From an uncultured Oscillospiraceae bacterium (GTDB lineage: Bacteria; Bacillota; Clostridia; Oscillospirales; Oscillospiraceae), in assembly GCA_944386055.1 (NCBI GenBank), contig CALWZP010000002.1:62001-126000 (forward strand): a DNA stretch of 64,000 nt, given 5' to 3'. Under the pieces are notes generated by a model that searched no databases, was not told the origin of the DNA, and saw nothing but the letters and a program-made list of their open reading frames with translations. Below, one piece after another: positions 56,099 to 64,000 of the stretch (position 1 is the stretch's first letter; every line of letters starts with the position of its first letter). The position numbers and the translations under genes are program-made.

Positions 56099-56521
56099 TC
56101 ACCCCTTGACGGCGGTCACCGTGAACTGGATCTCGTGCCGCTTTTTTTCCATGCGGTTATAGAAAACAGCGCCCACGATCCCCGCAGCGAACCCCAAAAT
56201 GGAGCCGACAATACAGGCCGTCTCACCAGCCCCCGCCGCATCCAGTCCCAGGTATAGGACGAAGAACAACACCAGGGGGATTACATAGACTACAGCGGCC
56301 GCTTTCATCATCTTCTGCGTGCTGGATTCCACCGTTACGGTATCTCCGGGCTTTACACCCACAGGATCGTCCGCCACAACCAGCATTTCCTGGGGCGCCA
56401 TCATCAGGGAGCAGCCGCCCCCGCATTTTGAGCAATCATGTCCGCAGGCAGACTGCCGGATGATACTCAGTTCCACTTTGTGCTTCGGCATGACACGACG
56501 CACTGTCGCTGTCTGTTCCAT
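56099..56521 (-). CDS. SoxR-reducing system / RseC family membrane protein
   Basis: 140 residues, RseC/RsxC-accessory family. The N-terminal soluble part has a Cys cluster (CGHDCSKCGGGC, near residues 26-37), followed by a beta-rich stretch (GVKPGDTVTVESS) and two membrane segments. In proteobacteria RseC helps the Rsx complex reduce SoxR; in Clostridia it is usually thought to act with Rnf-type electron transport. No rnf gene is in the window. It is 30 bases downstream of cdaR on the same strand. Confidence 0.85.
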   Translation of the reverse strand: MEQTATVRRVMPKHKVELSIIRQSACGHDCSKCGGGCSLMMAPQEMLVVADDPVGVKPGDTVTVESSTQKMMKAAAVVYVIPLVLFFVLYLGLDAAGAGETACIVGSILGFAAGIVGAVFYNRMEKKRHEIQFTVTAVKG

Positions 56522-56550
56522 TCTCGTTCACCTCGATTGATTCGCCCGAA

Positions 56551-57798
56551 CTATCTTGTTACCTGTACCGTGACATTGTATTCCCCCACGACGCCAACAT
56601 CACTGGGACCGTTGAGGTAGACACGGGCAGGCACAGTATAGCGACCGGTGGCGGATATAATATCCGTCAGATCGCCGACCACCAGAATCTGGGATGGAGA
56701 GATCTGATCCAAACTGTCCCCCGGCCCGCGGATCTGGATATCGATAGACTCTGTTACCATCTCTGCGTGGAAGCCTTCGCTGACATTGCGCAGTTCAAAA
56801 TTGCTCACACTAAGTGTCCGCGTCTCCAGGCCCTGGATGGTCACGGTTACCGTCGCCCTGGTCACGCCGCTGATGTTGGTCAGCTCATTGGCCAATTCGA
56901 TAGGCATCTCAAAGGTTCCGGTCGTGATGATCTGGGACAGGTCGATGTCTCCCAGGGAGATCTCAGAGATCGGCTCAATGTCTTCCGCCGCGCCGGCGAT
57001 GGTGATGCTCTCCGGCTGGATATCCACCTTGACATACCGGTCTATATCATCCTGAGAAATCCCCCCGCCGGGGATCAGGTTGACGGTGAGCGGAACCTCC
57101 TTCACCACTTCGACCGGAAGGATAACCAGCGCGGTGTCCACACTCAGGCTGATTTGATCGTTTTCAATCACTTGACCGTCCCGGTCCAGAAGAGTGATGG
57201 GCAGTTCGCCGGTATAGGTGGAGGTCAGACTGTCGCCGCCAACTTCCACCACAGCGCGGGCCACCTGATTCACGGCAGACTCCTCGCCGCTGATGATGAC
57301 GGTCTCCGGTGTGATTTCCAGCTCGCCCGCCTGATAACCTTCCGCCACATCGCCCACAAAGGTCCCCTCGATGGGGATCTCTCTGGTATACAGGGGGACT
57401 ACTGTCACGGTGATGGAGGTCACATCACTGGTCCGTGTGATTCCAGAGCCGCCGGTGGTATTCAGATTGGTGGGCATGTTTACGGTATATGTCAGGTCAT
57501 GTTCGCCCTCCGAGGTGATACGGGAGACATCCACCGTTACAGTGACATTGTTTCGGTTCAGCCGCGGGACCACACTACTGGATCCTTCAAAGGTGATATT
57601 GATGGTGTCGGGATTCACCTCGCTGACCATCAGGCCGCGGGCTTCCAGCACATCCTCGCTCATAATCTGGATTGGAATGCCTCGGACAACATTTTGCACC
57701 GGGATGTCGTTTTCCGCCCGGACATAGAGCCAAAAGGCAATGGCCAGCAGAATGGATATGGCCACATAGAGCCCTTTGCTCTCTTTAAGTTTTCCCAT
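56551..57798 (-). CDS. cdaR: CdaA regulatory protein CdaR (YbbR repeats)
   Basis: 415 residues. One N-terminal membrane segment (about residues 8-25) is followed by four YbbR-type repeats outside the cell (each with a pattern like VNPDTINITFEG, ITPETVIISGEE, IQPESITIAGAAED and ISPSQILVVGD). CdaR binds the diadenylate cyclase CdaA and tunes c-di-AMP synthesis. Its start lies 14 bases inside the end of cdaA. Confidence 0.95.
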   Translation of the reverse strand: MGKLKESKGLYVAISILLAIAFWLYVRAENDIPVQNVVRGIPIQIMSEDVLEARGLMVSEVNPDTINITFEGSSSVVPRLNRNNVTVTVDVSRITSEGEHDLTYTVNMPTNLNTTGGSGITRTSDVTSITVTVVPLYTREIPIEGTFVGDVAEGYQAGELEITPETVIISGEESAVNQVARAVVEVGGDSLTSTYTGELPITLLDRDGQVIENDQISLSVDTALVILPVEVVKEVPLTVNLIPGGGISQDDIDRYVKVDIQPESITIAGAAEDIEPISEISLGDIDLSQIITTGTFEMPIELANELTNISGVTRATVTVTIQGLETRTLSVSNFELRNVSEGFHAEMVTESIDIQIRGPGDSLDQISPSQILVVGDLTDIISATGRYTVPARVYLNGPSDVGVVGEYNVTVQVTR

Positions 57799-58669
57799 CC
57801 CCAGCCTCCCCCTTTCTGGGCTTGAAGAAGGTCGCCAGCAGATTTTTGGCGCCCGCGGTGGCCGGCGGCTCTTCCTTTGGGATCAGTTCATTGCGCAGCA
57901 GCCGGTCCAGCGTCTCCGGCGCCAGGTGGCGCTTGAGCATTCCGCCCACAGCTACAGAGATGGAACCCGTCTCCTCTGAGACAATGGCCACCACGGCGTC
58001 GGAATGCTCACTCATCCCTATGCCCGCCCGATGGCGCATTCCAAGATCCCGGCTGAGGTTCACATTTCCTGACAGGGGGAGCATGCACCCGGCGCCTACG
58101 ATCCGTCCCTGCCGGACGATCACCGCGCCGTCGTGCATTGGGGCCTTGTTCCAGAATATATTTTTCAGCAGTTCTGCCGAAACCGCGCAGTCCAGCGCGG
58201 TACCGGTGCTGATCTGCTCATCCAGAAAATTTTTCCGTTCAAATACCATCAGCGCCCCTACCCGGTCCTTGGACAGGGAGGTAAATGCGATCACTGTCTG
58301 TGCAATGGCATTCTCCAGTTCTTCCGGCTTGTCCTCCCGGACAAAGACCTTGCTGATGCTGCTGTTGCCCACCCGCTCCAGAAACCGGCGCAGCTCCGGC
58401 TGAAACAGGATGATCAGCGCCAGGACGCCCCACTCCACCGCATAGGTCAGGATGAAGTCCACCGCATACAGATGCAGTACCTTGGCCAGTCCCATGGCGG
58501 CCACCACGAAAATTACGCCCTTGACCACATTGCCGGAACTGGTCCTGCGCAGCAGCATCATGAGCTTATAGATGATAAACGCGATGATGGCGATGTCCAG
58601 GATCGCACTGGGCTCCACTGTACGGATATTATTGGAAAGCCATTGAATGATTTCGTTGACAGTTTCCAT
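57785..58669 (-). CDS. cdaA: Diadenylate cyclase CdaA
   Basis: 294 residues. It makes the second messenger c-di-AMP, which controls potassium and osmolyte balance and cell-wall growth. Three membrane segments occupy about residues 15-85, followed by the DAC domain with DGAVIV and RHRAGIGMSE. It forms an operon with cdaR; glmM, often third in this unit, is not here. A good promoter lies upstream at 58737-58765. Confidence 0.96.
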   Translation of the reverse strand: METVNEIIQWLSNNIRTVEPSAILDIAIIAFIIYKLMMLLRRTSSGNVVKGVIFVVAAMGLAKVLHLYAVDFILTYAVEWGVLALIILFQPELRRFLERVGNSSISKVFVREDKPEELENAIAQTVIAFTSLSKDRVGALMVFERKNFLDEQISTGTALDCAVSAELLKNIFWNKAPMHDGAVIVRQGRIVGAGCMLPLSGNVNLSRDLGMRHRAGIGMSEHSDAVVAIVSEETGSISVAVGGMLKRHLAPETLDRLLRNELIPKEEPPATAGAKNLLATFFKPRKGEAGDGKT

Positions 58670-58736
58670 AGCATCACACCCTTTGTCCGAATCCGGTCGG
58701 TGTTTCAGGCAAAATACCTACTTTTCCATTCATAAT

Positions 58737-58765
58737 ATTATACTGTACCTTCCAGCGGATAGCAA
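58737..58765 (-). promoter_or_regulatory. Promoter of cdaA
   Basis: On the minus strand TTGCTA (58765-58760), 17-base spacer, perfect TATAAT (58742-58737), about 70 bases before the start codon. It may drive the whole run from cdaA to the membrane protein at 54095. Confidence 0.7.
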
Positions 58766-58820
58766 GAAACAGAAATGAATTTTTCTTAAATATTTTCCAT
58801 CTCTTTTCTGAAAACAGCGC

Positions 58821-58856
58821 AAAAAGCTGGAGCGAAGACGACGCCTCGCTCCAGCT
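58821..58856 (-). terminator. Terminator after the cysteine desulfurase gene
   Basis: On the minus strand AGCTGGAGCGA pairs with TCGCTCCAGCT, followed by TTTTT, starting just after the stop codon. Confidence 0.9.
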
Positions 58857-58857
58857 C

Positions 58858-59976
58858 TCATTGCAGAGCGGAAACGGCCCGGACCGCCAGATCTATCTCC
58901 TGTTCTGTGTTGAAGGGGGATAGACTCAGCCGAATGGTGCCGCTCTGCAGCGTGCCGGCGCTGCCGTGCGCCAGCGGAGCGCAGTGCAGTCCGGTGCGTA
59001 CGGCGATATGCCGACGGGCCAGCTGGTCTCCTGCGGTCTCGCAATCCATCCCCCTGAGGCGCAGGGAAAGCACGCCGGTCTGATCCTGTTCCGATGCCGC
59101 GGCAAATATCTCTGCGTCTGGCACGGAGGACAGCGCCCCCACCAGACGCCGCATCAGTTTTCGTTCCCTTGCCAGGATCCGGCTTGTACCGGTGCGCCTG
59201 ACATAATGCAGTCCCTCCAGAAGCCCCGCGATGCCGGCGATATTCTGCGTCCCTGCCTCCAGACGGTCCGGCAGGAATTCCGGCATCTCCTGAAGCAATG
59301 ACTGGCTTCCGGTCCCGCCATATAGGAGAGGCTGACTCTCTCCGCTGCACAGCAGCAGTCCAGTCCCCTGAGGGCCGAACAGTCCCTTGTGGCCCGGCAT
59401 CGCCACGAAAGCGGCCCCCCATCCCTGAAGGTCCACCGGCAATGTTCCTGCCGACTGAGAGGCATCCACGATCAGCGGGATCCCACGCGCTCCGCAGCGG
59501 CCGGCCACCTGGTCCATTGGAAGTACATAGCCAAATACATTGGAAACATGGGTACAGATCACCGCATCCGGCGTCCAATGGACCAGGGCGCTGTCCAGCT
59601 CCTCCAGAAAGCGATCCGGCTGGAACAGCGGTCCCGCCGCTGTCCGGATCTCCGCGCCCAGCGCCGCCAGCGGCCTGGTCACCGCATTGTGCTCAAACCC
59701 CGAGATCAGCACTCTCCCACCCGGCTTGATCAGGGAGCGGATGGCGATGTTCAGACCATGCGTGGCATTGAATGTGAAAACCACCTGCTCCGGGTCTTCC
59801 ACATGGAAGAGGGCTGCGGCCTCCTGACGGCACCGAAAGGCCGTCTCGGCGGCCAGATGTGCCGCCTGATGTCCCCCTCTGCCCGGTGTGGCCATGGTAC
59901 GGATGGCCCGGGATACCGCTGCAGCTACGCCGGGCGGCTTCTGTACGGTGGTGGCCGCGCTGTCCAGGTAGATCAA
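58858..59976 (-). CDS. Cysteine desulfurase family protein (class V aminotransferase fold)
   Basis: 372 residues. The Schiff-base Lys is in MPGHKGLFGPQG near residue 197, the PLP-binding DASQSAG is present, and the catalytic Cys loop is RTGLHCAPLAH near residue 328. The type (opening IYLDSAATT with FTFNATHGLNIAI) is the cysteine-desulfurase-like group often found beside DUF3343 and selenium genes. It would remove sulfur or selenium from cysteine or selenocysteine. It overlaps the DUF3343 gene by four bases. Confidence 0.9.
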   Translation of the reverse strand: MIYLDSAATTVQKPPGVAAAVSRAIRTMATPGRGGHQAAHLAAETAFRCRQEAAALFHVEDPEQVVFTFNATHGLNIAIRSLIKPGGRVLISGFEHNAVTRPLAALGAEIRTAAGPLFQPDRFLEELDSALVHWTPDAVICTHVSNVFGYVLPMDQVAGRCGARGIPLIVDASQSAGTLPVDLQGWGAAFVAMPGHKGLFGPQGTGLLLCSGESQPLLYGGTGSQSLLQEMPEFLPDRLEAGTQNIAGIAGLLEGLHYVRRTGTSRILARERKLMRRLVGALSSVPDAEIFAAASEQDQTGVLSLRLRGMDCETAGDQLARRHIAVRTGLHCAPLAHGSAGTLQSGTIRLSLSPFNTEQEIDLAVRAVSALQ

Positions 59977-60230
59977 AAGAGCTCTACCTCCTTATAGCTG
60001 CCGTCCCCCTGGGTGATATACACCCGGCTGGGCGGCAGCCCCACCCGGCGCAGTACCACCAGCGCGTCGGCCAGCCTGCGCTGGGAAATCTTTACCGCAT
60101 GACTGCACCCCTCCCCCGCGATGCTCTTGGGGGATCTCATAATATGGGCGGTGATGGCCGCCCGTTCCAATGCCGCCGCTGTCTTCTGCGCATAAGTCAG
60201 CGACCGGCAGATGATCAGATAGTAAACCAT
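59973..60230 (-). CDS. DUF3343 small protein, putative S/Se carrier
   Basis: 85 residues, one DUF3343 domain: a beta-alpha fold beginning YYLIICRSLTYAQKTAAALE and containing RSPKSIAGEGCSHAV, where the Cys (about residue 42) is the likely carrier residue. Members are found beside cysteine desulfurases and selenium-metabolism genes. ATG 60230 follows GGGAGGAG. Its stop overlaps the desulfurase start, so the pair is probably one functional unit. Confidence 0.88.
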   Translation of the reverse strand: MVYYLIICRSLTYAQKTAAALERAAITAHIMRSPKSIAGEGCSHAVKISQRRLADALVVLRRVGLPPSRVYITQGDGSYKEVELF

Positions 60231-60331
60231 AATAACGCTCCTCCCATGACAGTGTATTCCAATGGGAGTCCGCCTGTGAACAGACCGGTGCCGGGGCGCA
60301 GACGCGTCCCGGCACCGGAGCAAATGATGAT

Positions 60332-60811
60332 TCAGTCTGATGCTTCCTTGAGAAGGACCACGGCGTGAGCCGCCATTCCCTGGCCTGTACCAGTGAAGCC
60401 AAGCCCTTCCTCCGTGGTAGCTTTCAGGTTAATCCGCTCCTCCGGAAGGCCGAGGCACATTGCCAGATTGCGCCGCATGCCGGGGAGATAGGGCGCCAGT
60501 TTAGGCTGTTGTGCCACAATGGTGGCATCAAGATTGCCGACCCAAAATCTGTGTTCCCGCAGCAGAGAAACCACCTGGCGCAGAAGCGTGATGCTGCTGA
60601 TTCCTCGGTAGGCGGGATCGCTGTCCGGAAAGTGCTGCCCGATGTCCCCCAGTCCGGCGGCACCCAGCAGCGCGTCCATCACCGCATGGGTCAGCACATC
60701 GGCATCTGAATGGCCAAGCAGTCCCAGATTCCACGGAATGGTTACGCCGCCCAGCACAAGAGCCCGCCCCTCTGTCAGGCGGTGTACATCATACCCATGT
60801 CCGATTCTCAT
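60332..60811 (-). CDS. ispF: 2-C-methyl-D-erythritol 2,4-cyclodiphosphate synthase
   Basis: 159 residues. The fifth MEP-pathway enzyme toward isoprenoids; it acts as a trimer with zinc. Metal ligands are in GHGYDVHRL (Asp, His) and in LGHSDADVL; the C-terminal [14 protein letters not shown] is intact. ATG 60811 gives the standard [10 protein letters not shown] opening. It lies 43 bases downstream of ispD on the same strand. Confidence 0.97.
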   Translation of the reverse strand: MRIGHGYDVHRLTEGRALVLGGVTIPWNLGLLGHSDADVLTHAVMDALLGAAGLGDIGQHFPDSDPAYRGISSITLLRQVVSLLREHRFWVGNLDATIVAQQPKLAPYLPGMRRNLAMCLGLPEERINLKATTEEGLGFTGTGQGMAAHAVVLLKEASD

Positions 60812-60854
60812 CGCGGGTTCCTCCCTCCCCAATCTTCTCTATCTCTGTCAAATC

Positions 60855-61589
60855 TTAGTCCCGACAATCCAGAAGCGCCTCTCCCAGCATCAGATCCAAC
60901 GGGGTTGTGATTTTGAAGTTCTCATGGGAGCCCTGCGTCAGTGTCACGGTCATTCCCAGGCGCTCTACCGCCATGCAGTCATCGGTGAGCGCCACCCCCT
61001 CCTGCTGTGCCTGGTGCAGCGCCGCCCGAATCAGGGAGGCCTCGAACACCTGAGGCGTCTGGACAGCCCAGAGCTCCGACCGGTCCAGCGTCTCAAGGAC
61101 CAAGCCGTCCGCCGCCCGTTTTACGGTATCCTTCACCGGCACGGCGGGAGCGGCGGCGTTACAGCGCCATGCGGTCCGGATCACAGCATCCAGAAGCTCC
61201 GCACTGACAAAGGGACGCGCTCCATCATGGATGGCCACGAATTCAGCCTCGTCCCGAACTTCCTGCAGTCCGCGGATCACCGATTCCGTCCGGGTCCCGC
61301 CGCCCACCACGACCTTGCTGACTTTGGACAGACCCAGTTCCCGGCAAAGCTGACTGATGGGGACAATCAGTTCCTCTCTGGTCACGACAATGATCTCCGA
61401 CAGCAAGGGGCACTGTTCCAGGGCCATGAGGGTATGACCGATCACCGGCGTGCCGTCCAGTTCCGCCATGATTTTATCCGTCCCGCCCATGCGCGTGGAA
61501 TTTCCCGCCGCCGCCACCACGGCTGAACAGGCAGGCTGCTGCCGCTCCTCCCGATGAAAGATTCGTTGAAACAGTGCCACACCATGCAC
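60855..61589 (-). CDS. ispD: 2-C-methyl-D-erythritol 4-phosphate cytidylyltransferase
   Basis: 244 residues. The third MEP-pathway enzyme; it joins CTP to methylerythritol phosphate. The nucleotide loop is VVAAAGNSTRMGGTDK, with an N-terminal extension of about 20 residues before it; IHDGARPFV, AVPVKDTVK and the C-terminal GSHENFKITTPLDL are typical. ATG 61589 follows AAGGAAGGG. A terminator separates it from carD upstream. Confidence 0.96.
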   Translation of the reverse strand: MHGVALFQRIFHREERQQPACSAVVAAAGNSTRMGGTDKIMAELDGTPVIGHTLMALEQCPLLSEIIVVTREELIVPISQLCRELGLSKVSKVVVGGGTRTESVIRGLQEVRDEAEFVAIHDGARPFVSAELLDAVIRTAWRCNAAAPAVPVKDTVKRAADGLVLETLDRSELWAVQTPQVFEASLIRAALHQAQQEGVALTDDCMAVERLGMTVTLTQGSHENFKITTPLDLMLGEALLDCRD

Positions 61590-61600
61590 ACCCTTCCTTG

Positions 61601-61631
61601 AAAAAAGGAGCCTTTGGGAAAGGCCCCTTTC
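61601..61631 (-). terminator. Terminator after carD
   Basis: On the minus strand AAAGGGGCCTTT faces AAAGGCTCCTTT with one mismatch per arm, followed by further T. Confidence 0.8.
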
Positions 61632-61637
61632 AGATTA

Positions 61638-62153
61638 TTAAGTCAATGCCACATTGATGCGGGCTTCCACAGCCTCGTAACTGGAATTCTGGGACAGCAC
61701 GATCTCGGAGATGAGGATCTGCTTGGCGGAGTGGAGCATCTTTCGCTCTCCGGTGGACAGGCCGCGCTTGGCATCCCGGAGCATCAGACTTTTCACAACC
61801 CGGGCCACCTCCAGAAGATTGCCGCTTTTCAGCCGATCCATATTCTCCCGATAACGGCGGTTCCAGTTCTGCTCCATATCCACCTCAATGCTCGGGATGG
61901 CGGCGATTACCTGATCCGCCTGCTGACTGTTCACGACTGGGCGCACACCGATCTCACTGCTGTTCTCCGTGGGAATCATAACCAGCATGGAACCCAGGGG
62001 AAGCTTCATGATGTAATACTGCCGGGTGACGCCATTCACCTTTTTTTCCACGATGCTGTCGATCACCCCCGCGCCATGCATTGGATGGACGATCTTATCG
62101 CCAACCTGAAACAAGTTCTCCACCGCCTTTCTCTCCGTCTGCTTTGATAACAT
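61638..62153 (-). CDS. CarD family transcriptional regulator
   Basis: 171 residues from ATG 62153. CarD proteins bind the RNA polymerase beta subunit and stabilise open promoter complexes. The N-terminal RNA-polymerase-interacting domain has FQVGDKIVHPMHGAGVI; the C-terminal helical domain has NRRYRENMDRLKSGNLLEVA and KMLHSAKQIL. The true start may be later (GTG before ENLFQVGD, or TTG before FQVGD), since the first 15 residues are not typical and the ribosome site for 62153 is weak. Confidence 0.93.
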   Translation of the reverse strand: MLSKQTERKAVENLFQVGDKIVHPMHGAGVIDSIVEKKVNGVTRQYYIMKLPLGSMLVMIPTENSSEIGVRPVVNSQQADQVIAAIPSIEVDMEQNWNRRYRENMDRLKSGNLLEVARVVKSLMLRDAKRGLSTGERKMLHSAKQILISEIVLSQNSSYEAVEARINVALT

Positions 62154-62288
62154 TTCTTTTCTAATTATAGTGTTATATTTGAGAATTTGCAAGTAAAATC
62201 TCCGTGTTTCCGCACAAAATTATACAATTTGCAATCGCGTTTTATACGATGTGTAATCTGCAAAGTTTAAAGTTGCACCCTTTATCCT

Positions 62289-62330
62289 GAAAAATCATCA
62301 GCCGCACCGGAACTCCGGTGCGGCTGATGA
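62289..62330 (-). terminator. Terminator after ispH-S1
   Basis: On the minus strand a perfect 16-base stem (TCATCAGCCGCACCGG with its complement) and a four-base loop, followed by TTTTT. Confidence 0.93.
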
Positions 62331-62345
62331 AATGCTGCTGTGAAA

Positions 62346-64000
62346 TCAGGCCTCGTCAGGCTCCTCTTCCATCTCGGAAGTGCCGGATTCCTCCTGTCTG
62401 GCCGCCTCCTCCAAAAGGGCACGGATAGACAGAGAGACCTTCTTATTCTCTGTATCAATGTCGATGATCTTGGCGTCCACCTTCTGGCCCTCGCTGAGCA
62501 CATCGCCGGGCTTCTCGATGCGATGATCCGCGATCTGGGAGATGTGGATCAGGCCGTCCACTCCGGGAACGATCTCGGCAAAGGCGCCGAAGGTCATCAG
62601 CTTCACCACCTTGACATTGGCCACATCACCGATGCCATAGGTGGACAGGAACTTGGCCCAGGGGTCCTCGCTGTGGTCCTTCACGCCCAGGGAGATCTTC
62701 TTTTTCTCCTTGTCGGCGGAGATGACATACACCTCGATGGTATCACCCACAGAGACTACCTCGGAGGGGTGCTTGATGCGGCTCCAGGACAGCTCGGAGA
62801 TATGGACCATGCCGTCCACTCCGCCGATGTCCACGAAAGCGCCGTAGGAGGTCAGGGACTTCACCACGCCGGTATAGCGCTTGCCCTCCTCGATCTCCGC
62901 CCACACCTTTTCGGCGGCGGCGGCGCGCTCCTCATACTGCACGGCCCGGATGGAGCCCACCACGCGGTGACGGGCGCGGTTGACCTCGGTGATACGCAGA
63001 CGGACATGCTGCTTCAGCAGCTCGCTCATAGAGGCATTGCGGGGCAGTCCGGACTGGGAGGCGGGGACAAATACCCGCACCCCCTTGACGGACACCACGA
63101 TGCCGCCCTTGTTCTCCTCGGTGACGATGCCCTCCACCGGAGTTTTGTCTTCCTTGGCCTGCTCGATGTCTTCCCAGCTCTTGATGGTGTCCAGGCGCTT
63201 CTTGGACAGGGTGACCACACCCTCCTGATCGTTGACCCGCATGACATAGGTCTCGATCTCGTCGCCCACCTTCACCAGATCCTCCACCTTGGCGCTGGAG
63301 TCGTCGGTCAACTCGGATACGGGAATGTAGCCGGCGTGCTTTGTGCCCAGATCCACATAGATCTCAGTCGGCGTAATGCCAGTAACAACACCAGTGACCT
63401 TATCCCCCGTATTTAAAGTTTTGATCGATTTCTCCAGCAGCTCGGCAAAGGATTCCTCGATCTCCATATTTTCTTCGCTCATTTTGTCATAGACCTCCTT
63501 TATAATCCACGCCGGTGTAGATGCACCCGCCGTGATTCCAACTGAAGCCACTGCCTGAAACTGCGCCGGATCGATCTGTGCAGCTGTCTCGATCCAAACG
63601 ACCTGTCCGCACAGATTCCTGCACAATTCCGCCAGCCGCCGGGTGTTGGAGCTTCTGGGGTCGCCGATGATGATCATGACCTCATTTCTCAGCGCCAGCT
63701 GCTGTGCCTCCTGCTGTCGTCTGGCAGTCGCTCCACATATTGTATCAAAGATTTCGGCATTTGTACACTCTTTTTTTGCTTTTTCTATACAGCCGTCCCA
63801 AATTTCTCTGGTAGAAGTGGTCTGGGAGACCATGGTCAGCGCCCGGTCCCGGCGTTCCGGCTCCTGATCCAGCCAATCGGCAAACTGCGCCGCATTCTCC
63901 AGCACCACCGGGCTTCTGCACCAGCCGGCGATGGCGGTGACCTCCGGGTGATCCCGGGCGCCGATGATCACCGGCTGCCTGCCCCTCCGTTCTGCGTCAG
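62346..64000 (-). CDS. ispH: IspH (HMBPP reductase) fused to S1-domain ribosomal-type protein (5' end outside window)
   Basis: 551 visible residues; the frame is open to the window edge and the residues there (AERRGRQPVIIGARDHPEV) are mid-domain IspH, so the N-terminal part is missing. IspH, the last MEP enzyme, reduces HMBPP to IPP and DMAPP with a 4Fe-4S cluster; FDTICGATARRQQ carries one cluster Cys and SSNTRRLAEL and GITAGASTP are substrate motifs. I could not place the third cluster Cys with certainty. From about residue 195 four S1 RNA-binding domains follow (GDKVTGVVTGI, TPVEGIVTEEN, GKRYTGVVKSL, GDVANVKVVKL). This fusion is known in Clostridia. Confidence 0.95.
   Translation of the reverse strand, partial: DAERRGRQPVIIGARDHPEVTAIAGWCRSPVVLENAAQFADWLDQEPERRDRALTMVSQTTSTREIWDGCIEKAKKECTNAEIFDTICGATARRQQEAQQLALRNEVMIIIGDPRSSNTRRLAELCRNLCGQVVWIETAAQIDPAQFQAVASVGITAGASTPAWIIKEVYDKMSEENMEIEESFAELLEKSIKTLNTGDKVTGVVTGITPTEIYVDLGTKHAGYIPVSELTDDSSAKVEDLVKVGDEIETYVMRVNDQEGVVTLSKKRLDTIKSWEDIEQAKEDKTPVEGIVTEENKGGIVVSVKGVRVFVPASQSGLPRNASMSELLKQHVRLRITEVNRARHRVVGSIRAVQYEERAAAAEKVWAEIEEGKRYTGVVKSLTSYGAFVDIGGVDGMVHISELSWSRIKHPSEVVSVGDTIEVYVISADKEKKKISLGVKDHSEDPWAKFLSTYGIGDVANVKVVKLMTFGAFAEIVPGVDGLIHISQIADHRIEKPGDVLSEGQKVDAKIIDIDTENKKVSLSIRALLEEAARQEESGTSEMEEEPDEA

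Overview
The window is a GC-rich stretch of a spore-forming Clostridia chromosome, most likely an Oscillospiraceae-type gut anaerobe. I infer this from the sporulation genes (yunB, cotJ, cwlD, spoIVA, sipL), the ispH-S1 fusion, a T-box leader, leading-strand gene bias and GGAGG ribosome binding sites. I count 59 protein genes, two of them cut by the window edges. I saw no tRNA, rRNA, CRISPR array or insertion sequence.

Layout. 1-4103: three tandem M42 aminopeptidase genes, the third lacking most active-site residues, and a methionine gamma-lyase-family gene. 4156-11176: yunB, ligA, a PLP aminotransferase, a fused TRAP permease and a secreted nuclease. 11230-14756: an aldehyde dehydrogenase, a Bcp peroxiredoxin and a cotJ coat operon with a CotJA-CotJB fusion. 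14918-17996: cwlD, radA and an alpha/beta hydrolase. 17974-19206: a Xer-like tyrosine recombinase whose 5' end contains a 28-bp dif-like palindrome (11-6-11), with a half-site repeat just after its stop codon. 19286-29707: amidase_6 protein, T-box-controlled NhaC-type transporter, membrane-linked XRE regulator, fba and pfp, a zinc-ribbon/BspA-repeat surface protein, a remnant of a second pfp, and a luxE-luxC pair. 29783-37814: AI-2E-type permease, purB, an aspartate aminotransferase and a Crp/Fnr regulator divergent from leuCDB. 37876-41101: spoIVA and sipL. 41332-54047: the conserved Firmicutes block rsgA-prkC-prpC-rlmN-rsmB-yugP-fmt-def-priA-rpoZ-gmk-remA-yicC. 54095-58669: cdaA-cdaR followed by a run of cysteine-rich proteins. 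58858-64000: cysteine desulfurase with DUF3343, ispF, ispD, carD and ispH-S1.

The most interesting feature is the recombinase locus. Genes left of it are mostly on + (13 of 16) and genes right of it mostly on - (38 of 42), as expected where two replichores converge. The palindrome has dif spacing and arms that resemble the XerD arm of known dif sites, so the locus may be the chromosome terminus with a single-recombinase Xer/dif system, analogous to XerS/difSL. The alternative is a minimal mobile element bounded by direct repeats. Other leads are the M42 pseudo-enzyme, a Crp-type operator placed both to repress its own regulator and to activate leuCDB, a possible AUC start codon, and the pfp remnant.
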